NCBI RefSeq assembly: GCF_900635775.1
Contig: NZ_LR134167.1
Span: forward strand, 1,831,001 to 1,895,000
Origin: Avibacterium volantium
Lineage (GTDB): Bacteria > Pseudomonadota > Gammaproteobacteria > Enterobacterales > Pasteurellaceae
Direction of reading: 5' to 3'
Length of the DNA: 64,000 nt
Positions 37,201 through 47,127 of the stretch are shown one piece after another. Every line of letters begins with the position of its first letter. Position 1 is the first letter of the stretch. Under the pieces are notes generated by a model, which was given only the letters and a program-made list of their open reading frames with translations, was not told where the DNA came from and did not search any database. The translations under genes were made by a program, and so were the position numbers.

Positions 37201-38652
37201 ATGATCATTTTCAATGAAGGGAAATACAAAAGCCTTTACGCCGCCGAGCAAGGCGAGTTAGAAAAAATCGCTCAAACCGTGGCGCAAGATCAGGATTTTC
37301 GCCCTGTTTATCATCTTGCACCACCAACGGGCCTGCTTAACGATCCGAACGGTTTGATTTTTGATGGCGAAAAATATCATCTTTTCTATCAATGGTATCC
37401 CTTTGATGCCCTACACGGAATGAAACATTGGCAGCATTTCATCACGCAAGATTTCCAACAATTTAGCCAAGCAGATTTGCTTGTGCCTTGCGAATTATAT
37501 GAAAGCCACGGCTGCTATTCGGGTGGAGCGGTGTTAATTGATGACAACATTGCGGTGTTCTACACAGGCAACACCAGACGCCCAAGCGATAATCAGCGCG
37601 TGCCTTATCAAAATCTGGCAATTTTCAGCAAAGACGGAAAATTATTAAGCAAGCGCCCGCTTATCGAACAAGCGCCACAAGGCTACACCGAACACGTTCG
37701 CGATCCCAAACCGTTTCTCACCAAAGACGGCAAAATTCGCTTTATCTGCGGTGCGCAACGGGAAAATCTCACCGGTACAGCGCTCGTGTTTGAAATGGAT
37801 AATTTAGCCGGCACCCCACGTTTATTAGGCGAACTTACCCTACCCGCTTTCGATAATCAAGGCGTGTTTATGTGGGAATGCCCTGACTTATCGCAAATGG
37901 GCGATAAATCGCTCTTTATTTGGTCGCCACAGGGCAAAGCGCGTGAGCGCGAGCAATATCAAAATAATTACCACGCGGTTTATGCCTTGGGTAATCTTGA
38001 TGATCGCCAATTCCACGCAGAACAGATTGCAGAACTGGATCAAGGCTTTGATTTCTATGCGCCACAAACCTTTTCTGGCACACAAACAATGCTGTTCGGC
38101 TGGGTGGGGTTGCCGGATTTAACTTATCCAACAGATTGCTATAAATGGCACTCAATGCTTTCAATGCCACGTCAATTACGCTTACAAAACGGCAAAATCT
38201 ATCAGCAACCGATTGAAAATATTTATAAAAATCTCACCGCACTTCAATCTATTACGGTTGAAAAAGAGGCTGTGATTGCAGATTTAGATCGTGCTTATCT
38301 CAAATTTGATGCAAACGCCCAACCGTTCAGCCTGAAATTCTTTAATAATGCACAAAATCAGCATTTAACCCTAAGTTATGACGGCAAGTTGCTCTGCCTA
38401 GATCGCAGTCAAACGGAACAAACAGATTCAATACAGGCATTAGGCGAAAAACGCTATTGTGAAATCAAAAACTTACACCAAGTGGAAATTTTCTTCGATC
38501 GCTCCGTGGCTGAAATTTTTCTCAATAACGGCGAAAAAGCAATGACCTCACGCTTTTTCATCTGCACGAGAGAAAATCAACTTTGTACAGATAAACCGCT
38601 TACATTACAGGTGGGGTATCCAAAGAAAATTGAGGTTGATTATACAAAATAG
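37201..38652 (+). CDS. scrB: Sucrose-6-phosphate hydrolase (GH32)
   Basis: 483 residues from ATG 37201, preferred because AAGGAG is 7 bases upstream; ATG 37195 is only one base from it. GLLNDPNGLIFDGEKYHLFY holds the nucleophile Asp (NDPNG, 47-51); HVRDPKPF is the transition-state-stabilising RDP; MWECPDLS contains the acid/base Glu. A C-terminal beta-sandwich with VEIFFDRSVAEIFLNNGE completes the GH32 layout. It splits sucrose 6-phosphate into glucose 6-phosphate and fructose in the cytoplasm. It is second in the scrK-scrB operon. Confidence 0.93.
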   Translation: MIIFNEGKYKSLYAAEQGELEKIAQTVAQDQDFRPVYHLAPPTGLLNDPNGLIFDGEKYHLFYQWYPFDALHGMKHWQHFITQDFQQFSQADLLVPCELYESHGCYSGGAVLIDDNIAVFYTGNTRRPSDNQRVPYQNLAIFSKDGKLLSKRPLIEQAPQGYTEHVRDPKPFLTKDGKIRFICGAQRENLTGTALVFEMDNLAGTPRLLGELTLPAFDNQGVFMWECPDLSQMGDKSLFIWSPQGKAREREQYQNNYHAVYALGNLDDRQFHAEQIAELDQGFDFYAPQTFSGTQTMLFGWVGLPDLTYPTDCYKWHSMLSMPRQLRLQNGKIYQQPIENIYKNLTALQSITVEKEAVIADLDRAYLKFDANAQPFSLKFFNNAQNQHLTLSYDGKLLCLDRSQTEQTDSIQALGEKRYCEIKNLHQVEIFFDRSVAEIFLNNGEKAMTSRFFICTRENQLCTDKPLTLQVGYPKKIEVDYTK

Positions 38653-38711
38653 CAAATAGATCTGTTTTTTTAAATTTATGTAACTATAATTAGTATCAAA
38701 AGGATGGATAG

Positions 38712-38960
38712 ATGGGAAAATCTGAAAAATTATTAGAAAAATTAGCTAATGCTAAAAATACCTTTATTTGGACAGATTTACTCACCTTATTAGCTCGGTT
38801 AGGCTATGAAAAACGTGAAATGGCTGGCTCTCGCGTTAGATTTTACAACGCAGAGCTTGATCACTTAATCTTGTTACATAAACCGCACCCTGAAAATTAC
38901 ATCAAAGGTGGGGCGTTAAAATCAGTGAAAGATGGATTAAAAGGAGTGGGATTACTATGA
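38712..38960 (+). CDS. hicA: HicA-family mRNA interferase toxin
   Basis: 82 residues with the dsRNA-binding-like HicA fold: KNTFIWTDLLTLLARLGYEK, REMAGSRVRFYNAELDHLIL and LHKPHPENYIKGGALKSVKD. The usual active-site G-S-x-H position reads GSRVRF, as in a subgroup of HicA proteins where Arg replaces His at that place; the later HKPHPE histidines may take over. It would cleave mRNA when not bound by HicB. ATG 38712 has AAAAGGATGG upstream. It overlaps hicB by 4 bases (ATGA). Confidence 0.88.
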   Translation: MGKSEKLLEKLANAKNTFIWTDLLTLLARLGYEKREMAGSRVRFYNAELDHLILLHKPHPENYIKGGALKSVKDGLKGVGLL

Positions 38961-39298
38961 CATTACTCAAATACAAAGGTTATGTTGGCACCATAGAAGC
39001 AGATTTAGAAAATAATGTGCTATTTGGCAAATTGGCATATATCCGAGATGTGGTTACCTACGAAGCGGAAACCTTGCCACAATTAGAGAAAGAATTTCAA
39101 ACTTCTGTGGATCTGTATTTGCAAGATTGCCAAGAGCTTGGGCGAACGCCTGACAAACCTTTCAAAGGCGTATTTAATGTGAGAATTAGCGAAGAACTTC
39201 ACCGTAATGCCGTGTTAGCGGCGGGTGATCTTAGCTTGAATGCCTTTGTTGCCGAAGCAATTAAAGAAAAAGTAGAGCGTGCTGGCATTACAAATTAA
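38957..39298 (+). CDS. hicB: HicB-family antitoxin
   Basis: 113 residues. The N-terminal partial RNase H-like HicB domain (YKGYVGTIEADLENNVLFGK and LPQLEKEFQTSVDLYL) is followed by a ribbon-helix-helix DNA-binding domain (FNVRISEELHRNAVLAAGDL with SLNAFVAEAIKEKV). It neutralises HicA and represses the operon. This is the toxin-first order usual for hicAB. Length and order are normal, so the module looks intact. Confidence 0.9.
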   Translation: MTLLKYKGYVGTIEADLENNVLFGKLAYIRDVVTYEAETLPQLEKEFQTSVDLYLQDCQELGRTPDKPFKGVFNVRISEELHRNAVLAAGDLSLNAFVAEAIKEKVERAGITN

Positions 39299-39336
39299 TA
39301 CAATCTCGCATCATTCCCCCTACAAAATGCAATAAA

Positions 39337-39365
39337 AGTGCGGTACAATTCCGCACTATTTTTAT
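39337..39365 (+). terminator. Terminator after hicB using an uptake signal
   Basis: AGTGCGG (39337-39343), 7-base loop, CCGCACT (39351-39357), then ATTTTTAT. It ends 28 bases before tsaE. Confidence 0.75.
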
Positions 39366-39392
39366 CTAAAATTAGCCAATCACCGAGAAAAT

Positions 39393-39869
39393 ATGGAACA
39401 GTTTAATCAATATATTCCTGATGAAATCACAATGTGTCGCTTTGGAGCGAAATTAATGCAAATTGTTAGCCAAATGGCGACAGAGAAAGGCATTGTGATT
39501 TATTTAAACGGTGATCTTGGCGCAGGGAAAACCACCCTAAGCCGTGGAATGATCCAAGGGTTAGGCTATGAAGGTAAGGTGAAAAGCCCAACTTACACCT
39601 TGGTGGAAGAATATCATTTAGCGGGAAAATCCATTTATCATTTTGATTTATATCGTTTAAGCGATCCCGAAGAATTAGAATTTATGGGCATTCGTGATTA
39701 TTTTAATGCACAAAGTATTTGCCTGATTGAATGGTCTGAAAAAGGGCGTGGTTTACTTGCTGATCCTGATTTGATCATTCAAATTGATTATGTTGATGAC
39801 GCACGCAATCTCACTTTGCACGCCAAAAGCAAGCAAGGCGAGCAGATTATTCAACAGCTCATCGCATAA
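39393..39869 (+). CDS. tsaE: tRNA threonylcarbamoyladenosine biosynthesis ATPase TsaE
   Basis: 158 residues. IVIYLNGDLGAGKTTLSRGM is a Walker A motif (GDLGAGKTT); SPTYTLVEEYHLAGKSIYHF and DLYRLSDPEELEFMGIRDY, then LIEWSEKG, are invariant in TsaE. With TsaB, TsaC and TsaD it makes t6A at position 37 of ANN-decoding tRNAs; TsaE is the ATPase that resets the complex. It leads the conserved order tsaE-amiB-mutL-miaA-hfq-hflX. Confidence 0.96.
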   Translation: MEQFNQYIPDEITMCRFGAKLMQIVSQMATEKGIVIYLNGDLGAGKTTLSRGMIQGLGYEGKVKSPTYTLVEEYHLAGKSIYHFDLYRLSDPEELEFMGIRDYFNAQSICLIEWSEKGRGLLADPDLIIQIDYVDDARNLTLHAKSKQGEQIIQQLIA

Positions 39870-39919
39870 CTGATTAATGACGCCATTTAACCTAAGCTAT
39901 TTTTTTGTGAAGTTTTAGA

Positions 39920-41266
39920 ATGAGAAACCTTTACCGATTTATTTACCTTTTTTTCTTATGCGGATTTGTCGCCGTTTCAAACGCTTTCGCCAATGTTTGG
40001 ACGATCGCCATTGATCCCGGACACGGCGGAAAAGATCCCGGTGCAATTAGCCGTACCCAACACATTTATGAAAAAAATGTAACGCTTTCTATTGCGCGAG
40101 AACTTAAAGCCTTGTTGGATAAAGATCCCAATTTCCGCGCGGTACTAACGCGCAAAGGCGATTATTATATTTCTGTGCCAGAACGCTCAGAGATCGCGCG
40201 CAAATATAAGGCGAATTATTTGGTTTCCATTCACGCCGATTCTTCCGTTTCCCCTGATTTACGCGGTGCGTCCGTGTGGGTGCTATCCAATCGCCGTGCC
40301 AACAGCGAAATGGGGCAATGGTTAGAAGATCACGAAAAGCGTTCTGAGTTATTAGGCGGCGCAGGTTCGGTGCTAGCTTCACATAAAGAGAAATATTTAG
40401 ATCAAACAGTGCTAGATTTACAATTTGGTCATAGCCAACGTGTGGGTTATGAGCTTGGTTCGATTGTGTTACGCCGTTTTGCCAAAATCACCACCTTAAG
40501 TCGTAGCACGCCACAACACGCTAGCCTTGGCGTGCTACGTTCTCCTGATATTCCATCGATTTTGGTGGAAACAGGCTTTTTATCCAATCCTGATGAAGAG
40601 AAAAAACTCAACTCGCTGGCTTATCGTAAAAAATTGGCAATGGTGATTTATGAAAGCTTGGTGGATTTCCGCCGCCGTAATGTGAAAAGTGAAATTAATG
40701 TTGCTAAAACGCCTGCGGTAAATAGTAAAAATGAAAGTGCGGGGCAAAATTCGCAAGAAAAATCCAATTCAAACAAAGATCTACCAAAAGATAGTGGCAT
40801 TCGCCATAAAGTAAAAAATGGTGAAAGCCTTGGTGGATTGGCGGCTAAATATGATGTCAAAATGAGCGATATTATCGCCTTAAACAAGCTCAAACGCCGT
40901 GAATTATGGATTGGTGAAACCATCAAAATTCCTGACAATGGCAAAAATAGCAAAGCTGCAACAAATAAAGCCGAGCCGAAAAATAGTAAAACAACAAGCA
41001 AAACAGAAAACAAAAAAGCAGATAATAAAAAGACAGATAAGTCAAAAACCGACAACAAAAAAGCGGATAAAACTGCAAACAAAAATACCAAAAACGAGAA
41101 TAACGGAAAAGACAAAACTCCGCCGAAATTCCATACAGTGAAAAAAGATCAAACCTTGTATGCGATTTCGCGTGAATATAATATTCCTGTGCCAACGCTG
41201 TTAAAACTCAATCCAAAATTGAAAAACGGCAAAGTACAAACAGGACAAAAAATTCAGCTACGTTAG
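39920..41266 (+). CDS. amiB: N-acetylmuramoyl-L-alanine amidase with two LysM domains
   Basis: 448 residues. Signal peptide residues 1-25 ([20 protein letters not shown]). The Amidase_3 zinc domain spans about 26-230: [17 protein letters not shown] (first Zn His), [18 protein letters not shown] (second His region) and [15 protein letters not shown] (catalytic Glu). Two C-terminal LysM modules ([20 protein letters not shown] and [20 protein letters not shown]) bind peptidoglycan. They are joined by a Lys/Asn/Thr-rich low-complexity linker of about 65 residues. It cleaves septal peptidoglycan during daughter-cell separation. E. coli AmiB has one LysM; two is the Haemophilus-like form. Confidence 0.93.
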   Translation: MRNLYRFIYLFFLCGFVAVSNAFANVWTIAIDPGHGGKDPGAISRTQHIYEKNVTLSIARELKALLDKDPNFRAVLTRKGDYYISVPERSEIARKYKANYLVSIHADSSVSPDLRGASVWVLSNRRANSEMGQWLEDHEKRSELLGGAGSVLASHKEKYLDQTVLDLQFGHSQRVGYELGSIVLRRFAKITTLSRSTPQHASLGVLRSPDIPSILVETGFLSNPDEEKKLNSLAYRKKLAMVIYESLVDFRRRNVKSEINVAKTPAVNSKNESAGQNSQEKSNSNKDLPKDSGIRHKVKNGESLGGLAAKYDVKMSDIIALNKLKRRELWIGETIKIPDNGKNSKAATNKAEPKNSKTTSKTENKKADNKKTDKSKTDNKKADKTANKNTKNENNGKDKTPPKFHTVKKDQTLYAISREYNIPVPTLLKLNPKLKNGKVQTGQKIQLR

Positions 41267-41288
41267 GGCTGTTGATATAGGAACGCCA

Positions 41289-43250
41289 ATGCCAATTCAA
41301 ATTCTGCCACCGCAACTTGCTAACCAAATCGCTGCCGGCGAGGTGGTGGAACGTCCTGCGTCTGTGGTGAAAGAATTAGTGGAAAACAGCCTTGATGCGG
41401 GCGCGAATAAAATCCAAGTAGATATTGAAAACGGCGGCGCAAGCCTAATCCGTATTCGCGACAACGGCACAGGTATTCCGAAAGACGAACTTTCCCTTGC
41501 TCTTGCACGCCACGCCACCAGCAAAATTGCGAGCATTGAAGATTTAGAAGCCATTCTAAGTTTAGGCTTTCGTGGCGAGGCATTAGCAAGTATTAGCTCA
41601 GTTTCACGCCTTACGCTCACCTCGCGCACGGAAAAGCAAAAAGAAGCTTGGCAGGTTTACGCTCAAGGGCGAGAAATGGAAACCACTATCAAGCCAGCTT
41701 CTCACCCTGTTGGCACCACCGTTGAAGTTGCTAATTTATTTTTTAATACGCCTGCCAGACGTAAATTTTTACGCACCGATAAAACGGAATTTTCCCATAT
41801 TGATGAAGTGATTCGCCGCATCGCGCTTGCCAAACCGCATATTGCTTTCACGCTTACGCATAATGGCAGAATCGTGCGTCAATACAAAAGTGCGGTGGAT
41901 TTTTCGCAAAAATTAAAGCGCATTGCTGCCATTTGCGGCGATGAGTTTATTGCTCACGCTCTGCATATTGATTGGAAACACGATGATTTGCACCTTTCTG
42001 GTTGGGTGGCTGAACCGCATTTTAAGCGTTCGCAAAACGATCTCACTTATTGCTATGTGAATGGGCGAATGGTGCGCGATAAAGTGATCACCCACGCCAT
42101 TCGTCAAGCCTATGCTGATTATTTAGGCGCGGAAGAATACCCAGCTTATATTCTGTTTATTGATATTAACCCTAACGAAGTGGACGTGAACGTTCACCCC
42201 ACCAAGCACGAAGTACGTTTTCAGCAAGCCCGTTTAGTCCACGATTTTATCTATCAGGGTGTACAAAATGCCTTACAAACGAGCTTTGAATTAGGGCGTA
42301 ATGAGATTGCTGCGCAACACATGTCGCCCCCTGAAACCGCCACACAACGAGAAGAAAAAACTTTCCAAGTGCAAGAGCCACAAGGCTTATGGCAGCCTAA
42401 TCAGGGTTCGGTAAACCGTGCAGCAGCAGGAAGAAATATTTTTCAGCCAATGCCTGATTATTCAGAACGGAATGAGCAGAACACAGCAGGGAAAAGCATC
42501 GCTGAAAAAAATACGCCAAAAGCGTCAAAAGAAAGTGCGGTAGAAAAATCCGCAAAATTTACCCCGCACTTTGAGCATTACAGCAAAACGCCTGCGGTAT
42601 CCCAAAAGGAACGTCAAGCTTATGGTGAATTGCTACAAACAGGGGAATCGCAACAAAGCACGCGAACGGCTGCACCGAGCAATATTCAGTCTGCGCCTGA
42701 AATGCCCCTTACACAATCTAACCATATGCTACGCACCTTAGCCTTAGTGGAAAATAAGGCCTTGTTGTTACAGCAAAATCAGCAATTTTATCTGTTACCA
42801 ATTAAAAAATTACAACAAACGCATATTCAATTAAGCCTGCAGCAAAATAATGTGCCGCAGCAAGCCTTGCTGATCCCCATAATGTTTCGCTTGGACACGG
42901 AACAACAAGCCCATTGGCAGCAACAAAAAGCGTTCTTTGTGCAAGCCGGTTTTGATTTTAATGAAAATCTTGCCCAGCATCGCATCAGTTTAACCAAAGT
43001 GCCGAGTTGTTTGCGTCAGCAAAATTTACAGCAATGTGTGGGCAATCTGCTCAATCAAAATGTGGATAATTTCACCCAATTTTTAACCGCACTTTGTCAG
43101 CAATTGGATTATGCGGAAATTAAGATTTTCAGCGATGCGGTGAATTTACTCAGTGAAACAGAACAACTGGCTCAGCAACAGGCAGAATTTCATTTATCCC
43201 AGTTATTTATCACCATTAATTGGCAAATCTATTTAGAGCAGGAACAGTAA
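41289..43250 (+). CDS. mutL: DNA mismatch repair protein MutL
   Basis: 653 residues. GHKL ATPase motifs: [55 protein letters not shown] then RGEALASIS, and [38 protein letters not shown] ends the N-terminal half. A Gln/Ser-rich linker (about 340-480) leads to the C-terminal dimerisation domain, which lacks the DQHA(x)2E(x)4E endonuclease motif, as in other MutH-using gammaproteobacteria. It couples MutS mismatch recognition to MutH and UvrD. Its stop overlaps the miaA start (TAATG). Confidence 0.96.
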   Translation: MPIQILPPQLANQIAAGEVVERPASVVKELVENSLDAGANKIQVDIENGGASLIRIRDNGTGIPKDELSLALARHATSKIASIEDLEAILSLGFRGEALASISSVSRLTLTSRTEKQKEAWQVYAQGREMETTIKPASHPVGTTVEVANLFFNTPARRKFLRTDKTEFSHIDEVIRRIALAKPHIAFTLTHNGRIVRQYKSAVDFSQKLKRIAAICGDEFIAHALHIDWKHDDLHLSGWVAEPHFKRSQNDLTYCYVNGRMVRDKVITHAIRQAYADYLGAEEYPAYILFIDINPNEVDVNVHPTKHEVRFQQARLVHDFIYQGVQNALQTSFELGRNEIAAQHMSPPETATQREEKTFQVQEPQGLWQPNQGSVNRAAAGRNIFQPMPDYSERNEQNTAGKSIAEKNTPKASKESAVEKSAKFTPHFEHYSKTPAVSQKERQAYGELLQTGESQQSTRTAAPSNIQSAPEMPLTQSNHMLRTLALVENKALLLQQNQQFYLLPIKKLQQTHIQLSLQQNNVPQQALLIPIMFRLDTEQQAHWQQQKAFFVQAGFDFNENLAQHRISLTKVPSCLRQQNLQQCVGNLLNQNVDNFTQFLTALCQQLDYAEIKIFSDAVNLLSETEQLAQQQAEFHLSQLFITINWQIYLEQEQ

Positions 43251-44176
43251 TGTCAGCCAAACCTCGCGCGATTTTCTTAATGGGGCCAACGGCCTCGGGC
43301 AAAACAGACTTAGCAATCAAATTACGCCAACATTTCCCGGTGGAAGTGATCAGCGTGGATTCTGCTTTAATTTATCGTGGAATGGATATTGGTACGGCAA
43401 AACCCAATGCGGAAGAACTAACTCTCGCCCCGCACCGTTTGATTGATATTAAAGATCCGAGCGAAAGCTATTCTGCGGCAAATTTTCGCCAAGATGCGTT
43501 GCGTGAAATGGCGGACATCACGGCGCAAGGCAAAATTCCTTTGTTAGTGGGCGGTACAATGCTCTATTACAAAGCCTTGCTTGAAGGGCTTTCGCCGTTG
43601 CCATCGGCTGATGAAAATTTGCGTCAAGAAATTGAGCAAAAAGCGGCTCAAATCGGTTGGAATGGCTTGCATCAAGAGCTGGCGAAAATTGATCCTATTT
43701 CTGCGCAACGCATTAATCCTAACGACAGCCAACGGATCAACCGTGCGCTAGAAGTATTTTATCTCACAGGCAAATCGCTCACCGAACTCACTGAGCAAAA
43801 AGGCGAAGCACTGCCTTATGAGATCACGCAATTTGCCATTGCTCCGCAAGATCGCCAAATTTTGCACCAACGCATTGAACAGCGTTTTCATAAAATGATC
43901 GAGCAAGGCTTTCAACAAGAAGTGGAAAAACTCTATCAGCGAGGCGATTTGCACGCGGATTTGCCGTCCATTCGCTGTGTGGGCTATCGTCAAATGTGGG
44001 AATATTTACAAGGCGATTATGATCACGATGAAATGGTTTTTCGTGGCATTTGTGCCACTCGTCAGCTCGCGAAACGGCAAATTACTTGGCTACGAGGCTG
44101 GAAATCGCCCATCACTTGGCTTGATAGTTTAGCGCCAGAAAAATCCTTCCAGCAAATGACGCAAACGTTAAAATAA
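43250..44176 (+). CDS. miaA: tRNA dimethylallyltransferase MiaA
   Basis: 308 residues from ATG 43250, which overlaps the mutL stop by one base. [13 protein letters not shown] (11-23) is the P-loop; [40 protein letters not shown] and [20 protein letters not shown] are invariant MiaA segments. It adds a dimethylallyl group to A37 of tRNAs reading codons that start with U. The 105-base gap after it contains the hfq promoter region. Confidence 0.97.
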   Translation: MSAKPRAIFLMGPTASGKTDLAIKLRQHFPVEVISVDSALIYRGMDIGTAKPNAEELTLAPHRLIDIKDPSESYSAANFRQDALREMADITAQGKIPLLVGGTMLYYKALLEGLSPLPSADENLRQEIEQKAAQIGWNGLHQELAKIDPISAQRINPNDSQRINRALEVFYLTGKSLTELTEQKGEALPYEITQFAIAPQDRQILHQRIEQRFHKMIEQGFQQEVEKLYQRGDLHADLPSIRCVGYRQMWEYLQGDYDHDEMVFRGICATRQLAKRQITWLRGWKSPITWLDSLAPEKSFQQMTQTLK

Positions 44177-44281
44177 TTAAATCTCAGTGATGACAACAGG
44201 CGTGATTATTGCTATATTGAGCCACGGAGACGATTTTTGTTCCCATAAAACCCTATAACTAATATAAGAAGGAAAATAACG

Positions 44282-44575
44282 ATGGCAAAAGGACAATCAT
44301 TACAAGATCCTTATTTAAACGCATTACGCCGCGAGCGTATTCCTGTATCCATTTATTTAGTCAACGGCATTAAATTACAAGGACAAATTGAATCCTTCGA
44401 TCAATTTGTGATCTTATTGAAAAACACCGTAAACCAAATGGTTTACAAACACGCAATTTCTACGGTTGTGCCTGCGCGTGCGGTTTCTCATCACAATAAC
44501 CAAGCTCACCAACAACAGCACAATGCAAACCAAGAAGTTGTTGCAGAAGCAGCCGCAGACGCACAAGCTGAATAA
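44282..44575 (+). CDS. hfq: RNA chaperone Hfq
   Basis: 97 residues. The Sm1 motif ([40 protein letters not shown]) and Sm2 ([16 protein letters not shown]) are complete, including the YKH residues of the proximal RNA-binding face. The C-terminal tail is short and rich in His, Gln and Ala. The hexamer pairs small RNAs with mRNAs. AGAAGGAAAAT precedes ATG 44282. It is relevant to the candidate iron-responsive sRNA at 31857-31928. Confidence 0.97.
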   Translation: MAKGQSLQDPYLNALRRERIPVSIYLVNGIKLQGQIESFDQFVILLKNTVNQMVYKHAISTVVPARAVSHHNNQAHQQQHNANQEVVAEAAADAQAE

Positions 44576-44577
44576 TT

Positions 44578-45969
44578 TTGGATAATCCAACCATTTCAAG
44601 CTTATTAGAACAAAGCACAATAGAAAAAAGTGCGGTAGAAAATTTAGACGAAATTTCCACCGCACTTTCGCCTTTTCCTCAATCTCTCTCATCACCAAAT
44701 CCACTTCAAGATCGCGGCATTATTATGCAAGCGTTTTTTTCTGCGGATAAAAATCTGGACGATTTGGCTGAATTTCAGCTTTTAGCAGAATCCGCTCAGG
44801 TCGAAATAGCCACCATTATCACCACCAGCCGTGCTACACCGCAAGCGAAGTATTTTATCGGCCAGGGCAAGGCGGAAGAAATTGCCCAAGCGGTAAAAGA
44901 TCACAACGCCAATGTGATTTTGGTAAATCATTGCCTTACCCCTGCGCAAACGCGAAATTTAGAAAGCCTTTGTGAATGTCGTGTGGTGGATCGCACGGGG
45001 CTGATTTTAGATATTTTTGCTCAGCGTGCACGATCTCACGAAGGGAAATTACAAGTCGAGTTGGCTCAGTTAAAACATCTTGCCACCCGTTTAGTACGGC
45101 GTAAAACAGACTTAGATCAGCAAAAAGGTGCAGTAGGCTTGCGTGGCCCAGGGGAAACGCAACTAGAAAGCGATCGCCGTTTGATCAAAGTTCGCCTTGC
45201 TCAGTTGCAAAATCGCTTGAATAAAGTAGAAAAACAGCGCAATCAAAATCGTCAAACCAGAAAGAAAGCAGATATTCCAACCATTTCCTTAGTGGGCTAT
45301 ACCAATGCTGGCAAATCTACGTTGTTTAATTTGCTTACCAATGCAGAAGTTTATGCGGCGGATCAGCTTTTCGCCACCCTTGATCCCACCCTGCGCCGCC
45401 TAAGTATTCCCAATATTGGCACAACAATTTTGGTGGACACCGTAGGCTTTATCCGAGATCTGCCGCACGATTTGGTTTCTGCCTTTAAATCCACACTACA
45501 AGAAACCACGGAAGCCAGTTTGTTGTTGCACGTTGTAGATTGTGCCGATGCACGAAAAGAAGAAAATATCCACGCGGTGAACGAAGTTTTGCAAGAAATC
45601 AATGCGGATCAAGTGCCGACCTTGCTGGTTTATAACAAAATTGATCAGGTGGAAAACCTTGCGCCACATATTGAATATGATGAGCAAAATCGCCCTGTTG
45701 CAGTGTATATTTCCGCCCATTTACAACAAGGCATTACCCTATTATTCGATGCCATTCGACAAAAATTAAGCAAAAGCATTGTGCAACTACAGCTTTGCTT
45801 GCCGCCGCAAGCGGGCAAAATTCGCCATTGGTTGTATGAAATGGATTGTATCCGTGAAGAAAAAATCAGTGAGCAAGGGGAATTTTTGCTGAAGGTGAAT
45901 ATCGAACAAAGCGAATGGCAAAAATTATTGAAAAAACAACCGCACTTATCGGACTATGTAAGCAAATAA
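44578..45969 (+). CDS. hflX: GTPase HflX
   Basis: 463 residues from TTG 44578, two bases after the hfq stop. This is the only start giving the full N-terminal domain ([54 protein letters not shown]). [20 protein letters not shown] is the HflX linker. The GTPase domain has [18 protein letters not shown] (G1), DPTLR (G2), [12 protein letters not shown] (G3) and YNKID (G4). HflX rescues or splits stalled ribosomes under stress. The start lacks a good ribosome site, so coupling to hfq translation is likely. The first 35 residues, partly encoded by two facing uptake signals, have no counterpart in E. coli HflX. Confidence 0.93.
   Translation: MDNPTISSLLEQSTIEKSAVENLDEISTALSPFPQSLSSPNPLQDRGIIMQAFFSADKNLDDLAEFQLLAESAQVEIATIITTSRATPQAKYFIGQGKAEEIAQAVKDHNANVILVNHCLTPAQTRNLESLCECRVVDRTGLILDIFAQRARSHEGKLQVELAQLKHLATRLVRRKTDLDQQKGAVGLRGPGETQLESDRRLIKVRLAQLQNRLNKVEKQRNQNRQTRKKADIPTISLVGYTNAGKSTLFNLLTNAEVYAADQLFATLDPTLRRLSIPNIGTTILVDTVGFIRDLPHDLVSAFKSTLQETTEASLLLHVVDCADARKEENIHAVNEVLQEINADQVPTLLVYNKIDQVENLAPHIEYDEQNRPVAVYISAHLQQGITLLFDAIRQKLSKSIVQLQLCLPPQAGKIRHWLYEMDCIREEKISEQGEFLLKVNIEQSEWQKLLKKQPHLSDYVSK
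44627..44668 (+). repeat. Facing uptake signal sequences at the hfq-hflX junction, inside the hflX frame
   Basis: AAAGTGCGGT (44627-44636) and ACCGCACTTT (44659-44668) can form a 10-bp stem with a 22-base loop, just inside the 5' end of hflX. No T run follows, so it would be an attenuating structure at most. In frame it encodes [14 protein letters not shown]. Confidence 0.6.
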
Positions 45970-45990
45970 ACAAAGCCTTTCTGCGGCTTG

Positions 45991-46935
45991 CTATTTCCCA
46001 ATGCCGTATTGTTTTAATTTATTGGCGATGGCGGTGTGTGAAACGCCTAACCTGGAAGCCAGCTTTCTAGTGCTTGGATATTCTTCATAAAATTTCTGCA
46101 GCACCATTGCTTCAAAATTATTCATAATTTCATCAAGGGTTTGATTGCCAAATTGTTCAATGCTTGGCAACGGAATTTCTTGTTCCACCAAGTGTAAATC
46201 GGCAATAGTCAGCTGATTATTTTCAGCCAATGAACAAGCGCGGTACAAGGCGTTGTGCAACTCCCGCACGTTGCCTGCCCAAGTGTAATGGGTAAGATAA
46301 TTAAGAAAGGCTTCATCAAAGTGCGGTGCAGAAATGCCCAATTCTTGGCTGATTTGCTGAACAAACATTGCTGTTAGCTGTGGAATATCTTCTTTACGCT
46401 CACGCAGCGGGGGAATGGTTAAACTCAGCACATTCAAGCGATGAAATAAATCTTCGCGCATTTTGCCTTTTTCCACATAATGGCTAAGGGGAATTTGCGA
46501 AGTGCAAATCACGCGCACATCAGCATAATGCTCTTTTTCCTCGCCTACGCGGCGAAACGTGCCATCATTTAGAAAACGCAACAATTTTGCCTGTAAGCTC
46601 AGTGGCAATTCCGCCACGCTATCAAGCAACACCGTGCCGCCGTTGGCATATTCAAAAAAGCCTTGGCTTTCCGCTTGTGCATTGGCACGTCCAAACATTT
46701 CGCTTTCAGCATCTTCACTTGGCAGCCCCGCGCAATTCACCGCAATAAATTGATTTTTTCGCCGTGGACTATAAAAATGACAGGCTTTCGCAATGAGATC
46801 TTTGCCTGTTCCCGTTTCACCTTGAATCAGCAAAGGCGCGTCTAGCAAGGCAAATTTTTTGGCTTTTTCCACCACTTCTTGCATTTTGTGGCTTTGCGTA
46901 ACCACCTGTGAAAAAAGATCTTTTTCTGCTGACAT
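45991..46935 (-). CDS. tyrR: Transcriptional regulator TyrR (short form)
   Basis: 314 residues, lacking the ACT and PAS domains of the 513-residue E. coli protein, as does Haemophilus TyrR. The AAA+ domain starts near residue 10: LLIQGETGTGKDLIAKACHF is Walker A, GGTVLLDSVAELPLSLQAKL Walker B, and MREDLFHRLNVLSLTIPPLR follows; the sigma-54-contacting GAFTGA loop is replaced by MFGRANAQAES, so it does not activate sigma-54 promoters. The C-terminal Fis-type helix-turn-helix is STRKLASRLGVSHTAIANKL. It regulates aromatic amino acid genes. It converges with hflX. Confidence 0.92.
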   Translation of the reverse strand: MSAEKDLFSQVVTQSHKMQEVVEKAKKFALLDAPLLIQGETGTGKDLIAKACHFYSPRRKNQFIAVNCAGLPSEDAESEMFGRANAQAESQGFFEYANGGTVLLDSVAELPLSLQAKLLRFLNDGTFRRVGEEKEHYADVRVICTSQIPLSHYVEKGKMREDLFHRLNVLSLTIPPLRERKEDIPQLTAMFVQQISQELGISAPHFDEAFLNYLTHYTWAGNVRELHNALYRACSLAENNQLTIADLHLVEQEIPLPSIEQFGNQTLDEIMNNFEAMVLQKFYEEYPSTRKLASRLGVSHTAIANKLKQYGIGK

Positions 46936-47069
46936 TGCTTGCTCTCCACGCCATTTTTTGATGAAACTGGCAAGTATTGTAAACTTTTCCGTAAAAATGG
47001 AAAGAAAAATTTACAATTTTAATCGTCTTTTAAGATACCCATTTATTTTTAAGAATACATCTATTGAAA

Positions 47070-47084
47070 TGATAACGGTTATCA
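47070..47084 (+). promoter_or_regulatory. Fur box upstream of the ferric-siderophore ABC operon
   Basis: TGATAACGGTTATCA is a perfect 7-1-7 inverted repeat matching the Fur motif at 12 of 14 defined positions, 43 bases before the first gene of the operon. Confidence 0.72.
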
Positions 47085-47127
47085 ATTAAAATCCACTACC
47101 TTTATTTTATTCGCCGTAGGAAATCTT

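Noticed and set aside
40648..41115. 155-codon leucine/phenylalanine-rich open frame on the - strand
   Set aside because: It is the mirror of the Lys-rich linker of the amidase; apparent hydrophobicity is an artefact of A-rich DNA read backwards.
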